Shown in pieces: positions 10,501 through 19,699 of a stretch of DNA of 64,000 nt. Below the pieces are notes generated by a model. It did no database searches. It was not told where the DNA came from and was given only the letters and a program-made list of their open reading frames with translations. Location: NCBI GenBank assembly GCA_023138975.1, contig JAGLON010000033.1, forward strand, positions 1 to 64,000. The letters run 5' to 3'. A program made the translations under genes and the position numbers. The first letter of the stretch is position 1. Every line of letters begins with the position of its first letter. Origin of the DNA: Candidatus Zixiibacteriota bacterium. GTDB lineage: Bacteria; Zixibacteria; MSB-5A5; GN15; JAAZOE01.

Positions 10501-13012
10501 CCGGTTGGGCATATCCGTCAAAGTCAAGTCTAAGGCCGATGTATTTTTCATACGGATGAATCAGGACCTCAGAATAGGCAAATACCGCTCGGCCGCCCTG
10601 TTCAGAAACTCCTGCCGACAATAATCCTTTTAGCGCCGAGGGTGAAGAGAACGATTTGGGAATCTGATAATTAAAAACATATTTTCCGTTTTCATCTAAA
10701 TTACCCGCAGGAAAAGTTTTTTCTGTTCGGGAAAATTGCACATCTCCATTTGAAAAAGTATAGGACTCAAATCCAGCCGGACGAAACTCATGCGATTCAA
10801 TTGTGATGTTTCCCGTTACCTTATGTCCTTTGGCCGGCGGACCGAACAAAAACATTCCGGAGACCTCGGCCTTAATGGTTTCACCCGGACTGTATTCATC
10901 GGCTCCGGTGGCAATCGTTGTTTTAATTCTGTCCGGCATGAACTCTTCGACCTGAAAGCTTACCGTTCCGAGACGCAAATCATCGCCGATACCGGCCAAG
11001 GTTGTGTAGGCTCCGGTTTGGGCAAAATCAGGAACAGGGAAATCTATGGATGTGACGGCATCGCCGGAAGTGACGACTCGAAAACTTGCCATCTCACGAC
11101 CGGTGGGATCTTTTATTTTTATAAAGTAGGGAAACTCTGAAGGTGTACTGCCGTTTTCATCCCTTACTATCGAAACTATATGGGCTGTATCACCGGGGCG
11201 ATAGACACCACGGTCGAGATACAGCATGGCTTCGTAGCCTCTTGACAAAAAGGGTCGCCCCTTGACATCGAATTCTGATATCGGAAGTCGGCATTCGGCA
11301 AATCGCACATAGGAGAGATCGTTGTCCTTTTCAACAGTAATTAGGAAAGGAGCGAATCCATCAATATCTTTGACTATATTATCGAAGACTGCGATACCTC
11401 GCGAATCTGTTTTGCCGGTTACCAGCAGTTGATTATTTTTACTATAGAGAGAGACGATTGCCTTTTTTATCGGCTTTGATTCTGAAAGTGAGTTGGCCCA
11501 CACCATAAGATAATTATTACTTAGACGGGCTGAAATACCGATATCAGTCAGCATGATAAGCCGGGCATCATTCACCCAGCGGCTGGTATGGCTTCGCGCA
11601 TGAACTTTATAAATACCGAGAACAGTATCGGACAGGATTGATCCGATATCAATGGTCGAGACCAGTGATTTATTTGTTTCCGAGTTTAATTCTATCTCCT
11701 CCGAGAAAAGCGTTTTCCCCAGCTGTTCAAGATTGGAATAGTAATTATTCGTAGTTCTGTTAAAGTTTGAACCGAGTGCATAGACAAGATTGTTTGCGAA
11801 AACTTGCTCTGCCTCGACCGATAATTTGTCGATGTTAACTGTTTCTAATTCGAGAAGCCTATTGCCCTCTTTAGGTAAGAATATTCCGCGTGCGTTAAAC
11901 GTGATTGAGGGTGATAAATTAGGGATTTTTACACGGGAGGAGAATTCTGTTTTTAATATCGATCCGTTTTCGGCAGGCATACCCGATGCGATAGTAACAT
12001 CGTAATATTCTCCCGGCTTGAAATTTCCTCGCAGTGTCAGTGAGTTATAATACTGGTCGAGTGTAAAAGGAATTTCAGGATAAACAGATATATATTCTTT
12101 GGCCGCATCAGCACTCACCCGGTTCTGGCATCGTATTTTTATTATACCGGATTTACCGGATGTGCTTCCGCCGGCACTACTAATATACTGACGCACCATC
12201 GAGTCGATTCTTATCCGATGAGTACTTTTCTGGCGAAGCGCATCTCCGCACCGATAACAGGGAATACCGTCTTTGATGTGAATAACATAATCCTGACTCT
12301 TCTCGGTGATTTTGATAGGTTCGGAAAGGAGTACAAGTTCATAGGCATACCAGACCCGGACACTATCTGAGGGGGCGTTGGTAAGGCTGGATGAGTAATC
12401 AATAATTTCGTAATCGGGCGATTTAATCGAAGCGTTTTTGCCTCCAGTAATGCTAATCATCTTTTTTATATCATGAAAATTTACATCATGGTTAAAATTG
12501 ATGAATATCCGCATACGGGTTGTGCCGCTCGGCGTGTCGAGGTTATCCTGATAGCTATTGACTCCTGAGACCATAAGGGGGGGAGTGGAAACCTCGAATT
12601 CTCGTTCCTCGTTTATCTTATTTCCATATTGATATGTGTCTTGTGATTCAATCTTAATTTTATACGAGGTTGCCGGAGCGAATCCTTTATCGGGGTAAAA
12701 ACGGATACTATTTCTGTCTATCCATCGGGCGATACCGCTTAAGTAAGGTGTAATTTTAATGGGATGATCTTTAATAGTTTTATTCAAGCTGTCTTCAGGG
12801 ACCATATTACGTGAAAAAACAATGGTCATGTTGGATTTAGTGTTGATTTGTCCCCTTGGTGTAAAACTTAGAACGGTAACGTTTTCATCCGGTTTAGTCT
12901 GCTCGGTATCGGCAAGAATATCGACTGAAATACCGATAGCAATGAAAGCAATCAGACAAAAGGGGAGAAGTACGAAGTGGGTTTTATTGCCCAAGCGTGA
13001 GAAATAATTCAT
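7541..13012 (-). CDS. yfhM: Bacterial alpha-2-macroglobulin, YfhM-like
   Basis: A very large exported protease-trapping protein. It shows Ig-like macroglobulin domains from the N-terminus, an MG/bait-like middle, and the thioester motif YGCLEQTTS (coded near 8890-8915), identical in form to the CLEQ thioester of E. coli YfhM, followed by the alpha/alpha toroid repeats. The ORF track starts at a GTG at 13045. The ATG at 13012 is preferred because AAGGA lies nine bases upstream and the resulting protein begins directly with a signal/anchor segment (FVLLPFCLIAFIAIG). Unlike many homologues, no lipobox cysteine follows the hydrophobic stretch. It is the first gene of the operon with pbpC. Confidence 0.94.
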   Translation of the reverse strand: MNYFSRLGNKTHFVLLPFCLIAFIAIGISVDILADTEQTKPDENVTVLSFTPRGQINTKSNMTIVFSRNMVPEDSLNKTIKDHPIKITPYLSGIARWIDRNSIRFYPDKGFAPATSYKIKIESQDTYQYGNKINEEREFEVSTPPLMVSGVNSYQDNLDTPSGTTRMRIFINFNHDVNFHDIKKMISITGGKNASIKSPDYEIIDYSSSLTNAPSDSVRVWYAYELVLLSEPIKITEKSQDYVIHIKDGIPCYRCGDALRQKSTHRIRIDSMVRQYISSAGGSTSGKSGIIKIRCQNRVSADAAKEYISVYPEIPFTLDQYYNSLTLRGNFKPGEYYDVTIASGMPAENGSILKTEFSSRVKIPNLSPSITFNARGIFLPKEGNRLLELETVNIDKLSVEAEQVFANNLVYALGSNFNRTTNNYYSNLEQLGKTLFSEEIELNSETNKSLVSTIDIGSILSDTVLGIYKVHARSHTSRWVNDARLIMLTDIGISARLSNNYLMVWANSLSESKPIKKAIVSLYSKNNQLLVTGKTDSRGIAVFDNIVKDIDGFAPFLITVEKDNDLSYVRFAECRLPISEFDVKGRPFLSRGYEAMLYLDRGVYRPGDTAHIVSIVRDENGSTPSEFPYFIKIKDPTGREMASFRVVTSGDAVTSIDFPVPDFAQTGAYTTLAGIGDDLRLGTVSFQVEEFMPDRIKTTIATGADEYSPGETIKAEVSGMFLFGPPAKGHKVTGNITIESHEFRPAGFESYTFSNGDVQFSRTEKTFPAGNLDENGKYVFNYQIPKSFSSPSALKGLLSAGVSEQGGRAVFAYSEVLIHPYEKYIGLRLDFDGYAQPGKPVEFSAIAINHDGQKEAVDSIDITIYRVVHNSILRKDRNGNYRYKSEKTDIPVDSMTIAMPEGGIQQTFTPPQYGSYKIVVSDRKGRHSASRTFYASGWGYAPWSMEQPDRIEIDLDKDSYHQDDKAVIQIRAPFGGRLLLTVEKNKVLEFITYDMDGNTAEITIPVKKDFFPNAYITATIIKKAAEVDSKTPARAFGIAPININRAEHKLPITITAPEIIKPNTDISVSLDIKNGRYAKVTLSAVDVGILQLTDYQTPDPLKFFFGKRQPGLKIYDIYSFIFPEVERAKSHLTWGGGRSLFSSQRKRHVNPISARRVKSIALWSGIITCDEFGHAEVPFVIPEFNGKLRLSAVAVENNKFGSSSADIIVRDKIIIQESFPRFVTPGDKVNGHLTLFNNTGRDSDINVRVIAEGPIKFEDSEKRLTVAQNSEASVLFPFTAQISPGKIKLKFIATDGIDTSTVSIELPNRPAQPVTTKFGFGAITSDSSSSFTIPDEWVESTEQTVIKTSSLAAVGYMKNMSFLLRYPYGCLEQTTSKLMPLINFNDLSKFAEPGFYGTRGPDYFIREGIIKLDGMMRPDGWFSYWPGRNRINGWSSIYASHFIIEARQAGYQVNKGFYNHIIKSLREIALRKNTDSRYVGNVEQIYAAYALSKAEVHEKRILNSLKSIFIDDLPSYSRYQLAAVYHAYGDTEYAKTLLPETVFPETFEPETGGRFSSGVRTNAILLSVLIEISPESPSCAVLAKALSDDARVGRWYTTQETAWALMALGRYLKDREVPDFTGEITIENESPKSFTTDDLRLERNDISGKTIEISIIGTGPCYYFWQSSGVSTANAAAEFNRGIKVTRTYQSVNGEFVNLRHVPLGTQLICHIHAEATDKNLENVVINDLLPAGCEIENPRLKTTPRMSWVPKSSPHIDYQDIRDDRMLLFGDLKLGQPIDFYYSLRTIAAGEFILPPIAAECMYNPMISSISSSGIIIIRDEQ

Positions 13013-13113
13013 TATAGGATGTCCTTGTAATAGAATGCCCGTCACATCAGATTTGATATGCTCTTATACACCGGTGGTTTCAAATCGTTCAATAAACATT
13101 TAATTATCACGGA

Positions 13114-16110
13114 TTATTTCCTGTCAATCTCTCTACGAACCGCCTCAGCCAGTGATTGATGTGTGAGCGGTTTTCGAATGTATGCTCCGGCTCCGTTTGC
13201 AAGAGCCAATTGAACCCGATCTGATTCGGAATATCCGGAAACTACAATTGCTTTTATCCCGGGGTATACTTTCCGAGCCCGGATAAAAGTTTCGGCGCCA
13301 TCTATGCCATTGGGCATAATCATATCGAGGATGAGCAGGTCAGGCTTATCCGTCTTGAGATACTCTAGCGCCTCCTCACCCGATGGAGCGGTATTCACTT
13401 TATATCCCCATTGGATGAGAATTTTACTAATGACATCACGTTGAATTTTATCATCATCAATAACTAAAACTGATTCGCTGCCGCCCTGAATATCGATATC
13501 TGGTTTGGCTGATTGCTTTTCACGGTTTACGGGGAAATAAATTTTGACACTGGTACCTTCACCGGGATTGCTCTCAACATCAATATAGCCGTTATGATCT
13601 TCGATGACTGAATGAACAACGCTCAAGCCTAAGCCCGACCCTCGTTTTCGATCGGCCTTTTTAGTAGTGAAGAAGGGATCAAATATCCTTGGGAGGACTT
13701 CAGAGTTGATCCCGCATCCTGTATCGGTCAGGGTAAGCTTGATATATTCGCCAGTAGGTATACTATGATTTTTGCTCGATTGTTTATCGATATAGTGGTT
13801 TGCTGTGCTGATATGTACTCGGCCAATACCTTCGATTGAATCTATGGAATTGGTAATGAGGTTTATTATGATTCGTGAAAGCTGAGCTGCTCCGCCTTGA
13901 ATCGGAAGCAGATTTGAAGACAATTCAGTCTGAATTGTTATCGCTTCAGGCAGAGGCTCAATTTGGGCAATAGTTTGTTCAATCAGATTATTGAATTGAA
14001 CCTGCCCCTGATTATAATGTCCCCGCCGGCCAAGAGTAAGGAGCTGTTGATTGATATTGGCGATTTGATCAGCGGCTTGTTCCATATCGTTGATATATTC
14101 TAAGGCAGGGTGGTCGGGTGGGAGTTCATCACGGATAAATGACGGGTAGGCAACCAACGGCCCTAAGAGGTTGTTGAAATCATGTGCCACCTGGCCGGCA
14201 ATACGGCCGGCAGTCTCAAGTCGCTGAGCTCGGGAAGCGACTTCCTGGAGGCGTTTGGTTTCGGTAATATCAAGTGCGGTAAAAATAACTCCGGCTGATA
14301 AATCCTCAGGATTCAATGCTGTCGAGCGCAGATGAACATCAATTTTGGTGCCATCCTTTTTCTGCCAGACAGTATCAATCCACCCTATGCCATATTTGTT
14401 TAGTTGGTTATATTTTTCTCTTCCAACACGATCATACTCTTCTTTGTCGGGATAGAATATCATTGCGCTTTTGCCGACCAGCTCATTTTTTAAATACCCG
14501 ACCATACCAGTCAAATAGTCGCTGACCCAGTTGAGTTTTCTATTATGGGTCAACCCTATACCTACCGGAGCGGCCATGAGAAGACTTTGCAGAGTTGCTT
14601 CACTTTGGCGAAGTTCTTCTTCGACTTGTTTTTGTTCGGAAATATCCAGCCAGCTTCCTATTATTCCAATAACCCGGTTGTTCTCATCTAATAAGGGATT
14701 CATAATATCATATATCCAGATATAGTTACCATCCCTATGACGCAAACGATATTGCCGCCCAGCCGACTCGCCGCTGCTAATAGAATTAAGAAGGTTTAAA
14801 GCTTTTTCTTTGTCATCGGAGTGAATTAATTTGGTCCAGAAGAACTTATCGTTATAAAAGTCCGATGGGGCAAAACCGTACTTACTTTTTAAATTATCAC
14901 TGATATATTCAGTCGGATAATCCGGGCCGGGACCGCACCTGTAAATCACGGCAGGGCTTAATTTCAGTACCTGCTCAAGTTGGTTTTTAGTTTCTAAAAG
15001 CTGTTCCTGGTATTGTTTTCTCTGAGTAATATCCAGGACAATTCCGTCGAAATATTCTACTTCCCCGTTATCGTCGTCGATGGCTCTTGAACTAATTGAA
15101 ATCCACTGTTTTCTTCCATCCTTATTAGTCATCTGTAGTTCAAGATTCTTGATTGATTTGTTTTTTAATATCCGGTCTTTGTAACGTGTCCAGTCTTCCT
15201 GGTGTATGATGAAGTCGGATGCTATAGAACCTATGAGCTTTTTCAGCGAAGGATATCCGTATATTGCAGCCAAAGCCTGATTTGCAGAAATTATTTTACC
15301 GTTTGTATCGGTTCTGAAAATTCCGACCGGAATATTTTCATGCAGCGATCGATATCTTTGTTCGCTCAAAATCAACTCGCGTTGAACTCGAAAAATATAA
15401 ACTACAATCAAGGCAACAATAATGAGAGACAGCAAAATGGAGATACTAAAAACCATGAATATTCTATTGTCGATATCGGCTGATAACCGGTTCACCGTTT
15501 CTGAAAACAATACCGAAAACCGCTCATGCGAAACGGAAACAATAAAGCTTATGTCATCTGTTAGTTCATGCAGGGCAAGGTGCTCATTAGATAAGCCGTG
15601 ACGGCCCAATTTTGATCCAAGATCAAGAAGCAAACTACGGGGGATTTCTGTGGATTGAGTATCATATTCCAAGGAGTACATACGAAGACGAAGCTGGAGG
15701 TTTTCAAGCCGAGGATAGAGTGATTGCCATAAACTGTCAGAATCTTTGATCATGTTTCTGAATTTTAAATTATCATCAGCCAGTTGTTTAATCAAATTAG
15801 ATTCAATAAAGGCTGAAAACTGGATATCAAAGGTGTCGATAGATAATGCCAATGTGTATTGGGCGCCGTCTAAATCAGGTGATGTAAGTGTTTGCTGAAT
15901 TGAACCTTTGAGGCTGCTCCAGGCTTTTAAGACATGTATTGCCTCGGTATTCTTTTTTGAGAGATATTTTATCTGAAGAATGGAATAATAGGCCAGAGAA
16001 GTTATGGATAGAAAACCAATGATTAGAATGATTAAAACGGTTCGTTGCTGGATTATTGAAGAAGGTATTTTTAGCATTCGCTTTTCGTCCGAGATTAAAT
16101 CACTTCCCAT
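13114..16110 (-). CDS. Hybrid PAS histidine kinase with C-terminal receiver
   Basis: A 998-residue sensor kinase. Two membrane helices (about 20-42 and 215-240) bracket a periplasmic helical sensor region. Three PAS/PAC units follow (about 250-365, 375-500, 505-625). The phosphoacceptor region is VAHDFNNLLGP, then an HATPase domain with an N-box (INLITNSIDS), DTGCGI and GSGLGLSVV. The final 120 residues form a receiver with phosphoacceptor Asp in LLILDMIMPNG and conserved Lys in IRKPL. It is transcribed divergently from the multi-PAS LuxR regulator across a 237-bp gap, suggesting but not proving a shared circuit. The signal is unknown. Confidence 0.92.
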   Translation of the reverse strand: MGSDLISDEKRMLKIPSSIIQQRTVLIILIIGFLSITSLAYYSILQIKYLSKKNTEAIHVLKAWSSLKGSIQQTLTSPDLDGAQYTLALSIDTFDIQFSAFIESNLIKQLADDNLKFRNMIKDSDSLWQSLYPRLENLQLRLRMYSLEYDTQSTEIPRSLLLDLGSKLGRHGLSNEHLALHELTDDISFIVSVSHERFSVLFSETVNRLSADIDNRIFMVFSISILLSLIIVALIVVYIFRVQRELILSEQRYRSLHENIPVGIFRTDTNGKIISANQALAAIYGYPSLKKLIGSIASDFIIHQEDWTRYKDRILKNKSIKNLELQMTNKDGRKQWISISSRAIDDDNGEVEYFDGIVLDITQRKQYQEQLLETKNQLEQVLKLSPAVIYRCGPGPDYPTEYISDNLKSKYGFAPSDFYNDKFFWTKLIHSDDKEKALNLLNSISSGESAGRQYRLRHRDGNYIWIYDIMNPLLDENNRVIGIIGSWLDISEQKQVEEELRQSEATLQSLLMAAPVGIGLTHNRKLNWVSDYLTGMVGYLKNELVGKSAMIFYPDKEEYDRVGREKYNQLNKYGIGWIDTVWQKKDGTKIDVHLRSTALNPEDLSAGVIFTALDITETKRLQEVASRAQRLETAGRIAGQVAHDFNNLLGPLVAYPSFIRDELPPDHPALEYINDMEQAADQIANINQQLLTLGRRGHYNQGQVQFNNLIEQTIAQIEPLPEAITIQTELSSNLLPIQGGAAQLSRIIINLITNSIDSIEGIGRVHISTANHYIDKQSSKNHSIPTGEYIKLTLTDTGCGINSEVLPRIFDPFFTTKKADRKRGSGLGLSVVHSVIEDHNGYIDVESNPGEGTSVKIYFPVNREKQSAKPDIDIQGGSESVLVIDDDKIQRDVISKILIQWGYKVNTAPSGEEALEYLKTDKPDLLILDMIMPNGIDGAETFIRARKVYPGIKAIVVSGYSESDRVQLALANGAGAYIRKPLTHQSLAEAVRREIDRK

Positions 16111-16347
16111 AATTCTATGTTATAAACATGAACCGTATTCACACTAGCCGAATATGATGCGAACAGTCCCGTATCAGTTAATGTACCTATTACATCGTAT
16201 TGTGCTCTATATATTTACCCCGAGTTTCCTAATGAAGGATAATAGCTGGTTTGATTATCGTCAAGAGTTGAATTAAAAAATCGCTTGCTCAGTCGTTGCA
16301 GTCCCGTTAGCTTAATGGACATACTTTAAATAACATAGGTTTGAATT

Positions 16348-19182
16348 ATGAGTAAAAAATCAAATAGCGGGAAACTTAATAAAACAGATAATCCCATATT
16401 AACAGAACTATTCCGGCAGGCTATTGATCTTTTCGACGATGCGGTATATATAATCGATAAATCTTATAATATCCTGTTTTATAATCAAACGTTCAAGAAG
16501 TTATCTTCTGTTATTGGAATTTCAGAGGAGGATCTCAAACAGCCCCTAACTACCGCTTATGCTTTTCGTTCCGAGTCTATTATTCAGCAGTGCCAGCAAG
16601 TTTTTTCCACAGGTAAGGAATTATCCAATCAAATGGTTGAGCATGTTGGCGGGGCTGTAGTAATGGCTTCTATAAAGCGTGTACCAATTAAGGTGTCAGG
16701 CAAAACGGAATATATCGTTAACGTTGTCCGAGATACATCTAAGGTTGAAGCCATTAAAGAGGAAGCCTTGGATGAGCGTAAGGTTTACAACGCGGTATTT
16801 TTTAATCTTCCCATAGGTATTTCAGTTCGGGACCCCAATGGGACTTTACTCAGTCATAACGATGCCTGGAAAAAAATATGGGGTCATGACGATAGCGAGA
16901 TTGAGGAAAGAATAGGCCGAAAGCGGGAGCAGCTGTCATTTGATGAAAGCGACTCCTATTTAGGTGAGTGGGCTCCAAGAGTAGAAGATATTTATACAAC
17001 CGGGGGACATCTTTTTATACCGGCGATAGAATTGTATAGCGAAAAGAAAAACGAGAAAATATGGGTTTCCCAACGCTTTTACGCAATTCAGGATGAGCAT
17101 GACAAAGTAGAACGAGTCGTAATTTTGACTGAGGATCTATCCGAGCAAAAACTATCCGATAAGGCTCTTCAGGCAAGTGAGGAAAAGTTCAGCCAATTGG
17201 TCGCGAGCCTTCCTATGATAGTAGCAATCGTTGATTATGATGGAACACTAAGTTACATCAATGAATTCGGTGCGGCAATAAGGGGAGCCAAGGCTGAAGA
17301 TATAATAGGTACCAAATTCCAAAGCGTGTTAGATAAAAAAACCGGGCGAGAAAGACTTGACAGTGTTCGCCAGGCTATTGATTCGGGAGAAAAATTCTAT
17401 GGTGAATCTCATGTCATAATCAACGGAGAAGACATATGGCAAGAAGCGCATATACTGCCATATACCGAAGGTGATAGTACGGTTGTAAAGGCTCTTGTTA
17501 TAGCTAATAATATAACCGAACGGAAAAAAGCCGAACGCGACCTTCAGCAGAGTGAAGCAAAATATCGGGTATTAGTTGAGAGTCTTCCTATAACTCTGGC
17601 AGTTATCGATTATAACGGGATAATGTGCTACATAAATGATTTCGGCGCAGAGCGAAGAGGAGCCAAAGCCGAAGATATTATAGGTACTAACTTCCAAGAT
17701 ATATATAGTGATGAAAAGGTCAAACAGGAAAGCCTAAACAATATCCGCAGAGTTATTGACTCAGGAGAAAAACTATTTGATGAATCTCATGCGGTAATGC
17801 ATGGTGTTGAAAAATGGTACGAAGCCTATCTGGCGCCGTATCCCGAAGATGGAAGTATGGTTAAGAAAGCGCTGGTGATTGCCAATGATGTTACCGAACG
17901 GAGAAAAGCCGAGCGGGACCTTCTGGAAAGTGAAATCAAGTATCGGGTGTTGATGAGGAATATACCGGATAATATCGCGGTCTTTGATGAATCAGGAACA
18001 TTGCTGTTTATAAATAAATATGGAGCCAAATCATTTAACACAGATCCGGATAGCATTATAGGTCAGACCCAGTGGGATATATTTCCAAAAGAGGTTGCCG
18101 ATAGGCAAATGGCTACTATTCGCCAGGTTATTGAAAGCCAGCAGAGTATTACTGTCGATTCGAATTATGTGATGAACGGGAAGGAGCACTGGTTCACGAC
18201 TAACATTCAACCATATCGGAATCTGACGGGAGGCATTAGTGGCGCAATGATAATCGCGACCGATATTACGGAAGCTAAAATTGCTCAGCAGGCACTACAA
18301 AGCAGTGAAGAAAAACTACGCTCAACAATTTCATCAATGGATGACCTGGTTTTCGTGCTGGACAAGGATCTGATCTTTGTGGAGTACTATCAGCCCAAGA
18401 AAAAGAAGATTCTCTATAAAGAGCCGATTGAGTTCATCGGTAAATATATTGGAGACATAGTCCCAAAAGAAGCGACCGATAAGCTAATAGCCGCCGTTGA
18501 CAATATTGTTGAAACCGGCGAGGTTCAGCAGTTCGACTATAGTCTGGATATTAATAATGACCGCCAATGGTATAATGCGAGTGTCTCTAGGTATCGGGGT
18601 CCCGGGGATACCTATGAAGGAATAATCGTTGTCGCACGAAACATTACCGACCGTAAATTAATAGAATACGAGCTTATTGAAACAAAACAGGAACTTGAAG
18701 ATCGTGTTAAAAAACGGACTAAAGAACTGGGCGAAGCCAACGATGCCCTGAGAGTGGAAAGGGAAGCCCTCTACCAGAAGAATATTGCTCTTCAGGAAAT
18801 CCTGGGACAAATAGAAAAAGGTAAACAGCAGATGTCTGCCGGAGTCCAGGCTAATATCGACAGGATAGTAATGCCGATTCTTGAAACCCTGGATAACAAG
18901 GTAAGCAAAACCATCAAGACCTATATTTCGCTCCTCCGAGAGAATCTGGTGGATATTACATCGCCATTTATCAATCGGCTTGAATCAGATTTTGCCAAGT
19001 TGACACAGCGAGAACTTGAGATATGCAATAATATTAAAAACGGTTTAAGTAGCAAAGAAATAGCTTCCAACCTAGAGATATCAGTTCAAACCGTATTAAA
19101 ACAACGAACTATAATCCGGCGTAAACTGGGGTTGAGTAATAAAAAGGTTAATCTGGCTTCTTTCTTAAAGTCGAAAAAATAG
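16348..19182 (+). CDS. Multi-PAS sensor with C-terminal LuxR-type HTH
   Basis: A 944-residue cytoplasmic regulator with no membrane segments. It contains about six PAS domains in series (roughly 20-135, 145-270, 275-395, 398-525, 528-650, 650-775), a coiled coil around 775-840 and a C-terminal LuxR/GerE helix-turn-helix (LTQRELEICNNIKNGLSSKE) at about 880-944. PAS domains 3 and 4 are near duplicates, sharing GAKAEDIIGT. There is no kinase domain, so it likely converts small-molecule, redox or protein signals directly into DNA binding. It is divergent from the hybrid kinase at 13114-16110. The ribosome-binding site is weak. Architecture is clear; ligand and targets are unknown. Confidence 0.9.
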   Translation: MSKKSNSGKLNKTDNPILTELFRQAIDLFDDAVYIIDKSYNILFYNQTFKKLSSVIGISEEDLKQPLTTAYAFRSESIIQQCQQVFSTGKELSNQMVEHVGGAVVMASIKRVPIKVSGKTEYIVNVVRDTSKVEAIKEEALDERKVYNAVFFNLPIGISVRDPNGTLLSHNDAWKKIWGHDDSEIEERIGRKREQLSFDESDSYLGEWAPRVEDIYTTGGHLFIPAIELYSEKKNEKIWVSQRFYAIQDEHDKVERVVILTEDLSEQKLSDKALQASEEKFSQLVASLPMIVAIVDYDGTLSYINEFGAAIRGAKAEDIIGTKFQSVLDKKTGRERLDSVRQAIDSGEKFYGESHVIINGEDIWQEAHILPYTEGDSTVVKALVIANNITERKKAERDLQQSEAKYRVLVESLPITLAVIDYNGIMCYINDFGAERRGAKAEDIIGTNFQDIYSDEKVKQESLNNIRRVIDSGEKLFDESHAVMHGVEKWYEAYLAPYPEDGSMVKKALVIANDVTERRKAERDLLESEIKYRVLMRNIPDNIAVFDESGTLLFINKYGAKSFNTDPDSIIGQTQWDIFPKEVADRQMATIRQVIESQQSITVDSNYVMNGKEHWFTTNIQPYRNLTGGISGAMIIATDITEAKIAQQALQSSEEKLRSTISSMDDLVFVLDKDLIFVEYYQPKKKKILYKEPIEFIGKYIGDIVPKEATDKLIAAVDNIVETGEVQQFDYSLDINNDRQWYNASVSRYRGPGDTYEGIIVVARNITDRKLIEYELIETKQELEDRVKKRTKELGEANDALRVEREALYQKNIALQEILGQIEKGKQQMSAGVQANIDRIVMPILETLDNKVSKTIKTYISLLRENLVDITSPFINRLESDFAKLTQRELEICNNIKNGLSSKEIASNLEISVQTVLKQRTIIRRKLGLSNKKVNLASFLKSKK

Positions 19183-19276
19183 GGGTATCTTGTTGTCAGT
19201 CAATTAGTTACTTTGTGTTTGTGTCGTGCGCGATGGTTTTTAAGGGAGATTTTATACTCTACTCTCTCCTCATAAT

Positions 19277-19293
19277 GGGTATGACTCATACCC
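19277..19293. promoter_or_regulatory. Perfect 17-bp palindrome, possible operator
   Basis: GGGTATGA-C-TCATACCC has two perfect 8-base arms around one base. There is no T-run after it, so it is not a simple terminator. It resembles a dimeric-regulator operator, but no start codon follows closely. Function is inferred only. Confidence 0.35.
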
Positions 19294-19366
19294 TATAGTT
19301 ACCTTAAAATACCATAAAGTTTGTTCTTGCGCTTGGTCTTTTATTGTATATGTTATACATATCATG

Positions 19367-19450
19367 GTGCTTGATCGGACGGACCCCCTCGGTGGCGCGC
19401 CCCCCCAAGAGCGCATTAGAGCACAGCGCCCCCTAGGTTCGATCAGGCAC
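19367..19450. ncRNA. GC-rich nested hairpin, candidate structured RNA or repeat
   Basis: The outer arms GTGCTTGATCG and CGATCAGGCAC pair over 11 positions with a single G-T wobble. Inside them GGCGC (about 19394-19398) pairs with GCGCC (19426-19430), and the intervening sequence is strongly GC-rich while everything around is AT-rich. No known RNA family was recognised. It could be a structured RNA, a processed repeat or an extragenic palindromic element. Confidence 0.35.
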
Positions 19451-19597
19451 TTCCTTATTTTAAACCATCTGTTCTGAAATAACATTGACAATTCCTTATT
19501 AATGGTTATACTATAAACGGAAAACAAAACCCCCAGCTTTTATGTACTGCCTTATCAATGACGGGGTAAGTTGACAAAAGCAATAAAACAGGGGCTG

Positions 19598-19632
19598 TCC
19601 GGTGGTGTTTGTGCTCTCATCACCGGATGTTT
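19598..19632 (+). terminator. Rho-independent terminator-like hairpin
   Basis: TCCGGTG and CACCGGA form a 7-bp stem (extendable past one mismatch), followed by TGTTTTTG. On the opposite strand the structure is followed by CCCCTGTTTTATTG, so it may act in both directions between the convergent genes. Confidence 0.6.
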
Positions 19633-19699
19633 TTGTATCTGAAAGGCTATGAATCTTCACCACCAAAGCAGCCTTTGCCTCATTGAACAACTAACTATA

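Larger units (their letters stand above)
19183..19699. other. Intergenic with palindrome, GC-rich fold and terminator
   Basis: This 517-bp gap between convergent genes holds no supported gene; the 85-codon ORF at 19270-19527 is spurious. It contains an 8-bp palindrome at 19277-19293, a GC-rich nested hairpin at 19367-19450 and a terminator-like hairpin at 19598-19632, each listed separately. Confidence 0.6.

Noticed and set aside
16111-16347. Riboswitch or small RNA between the divergent signalling genes
   Set aside because: No stable stem or known consensus seen by eye.
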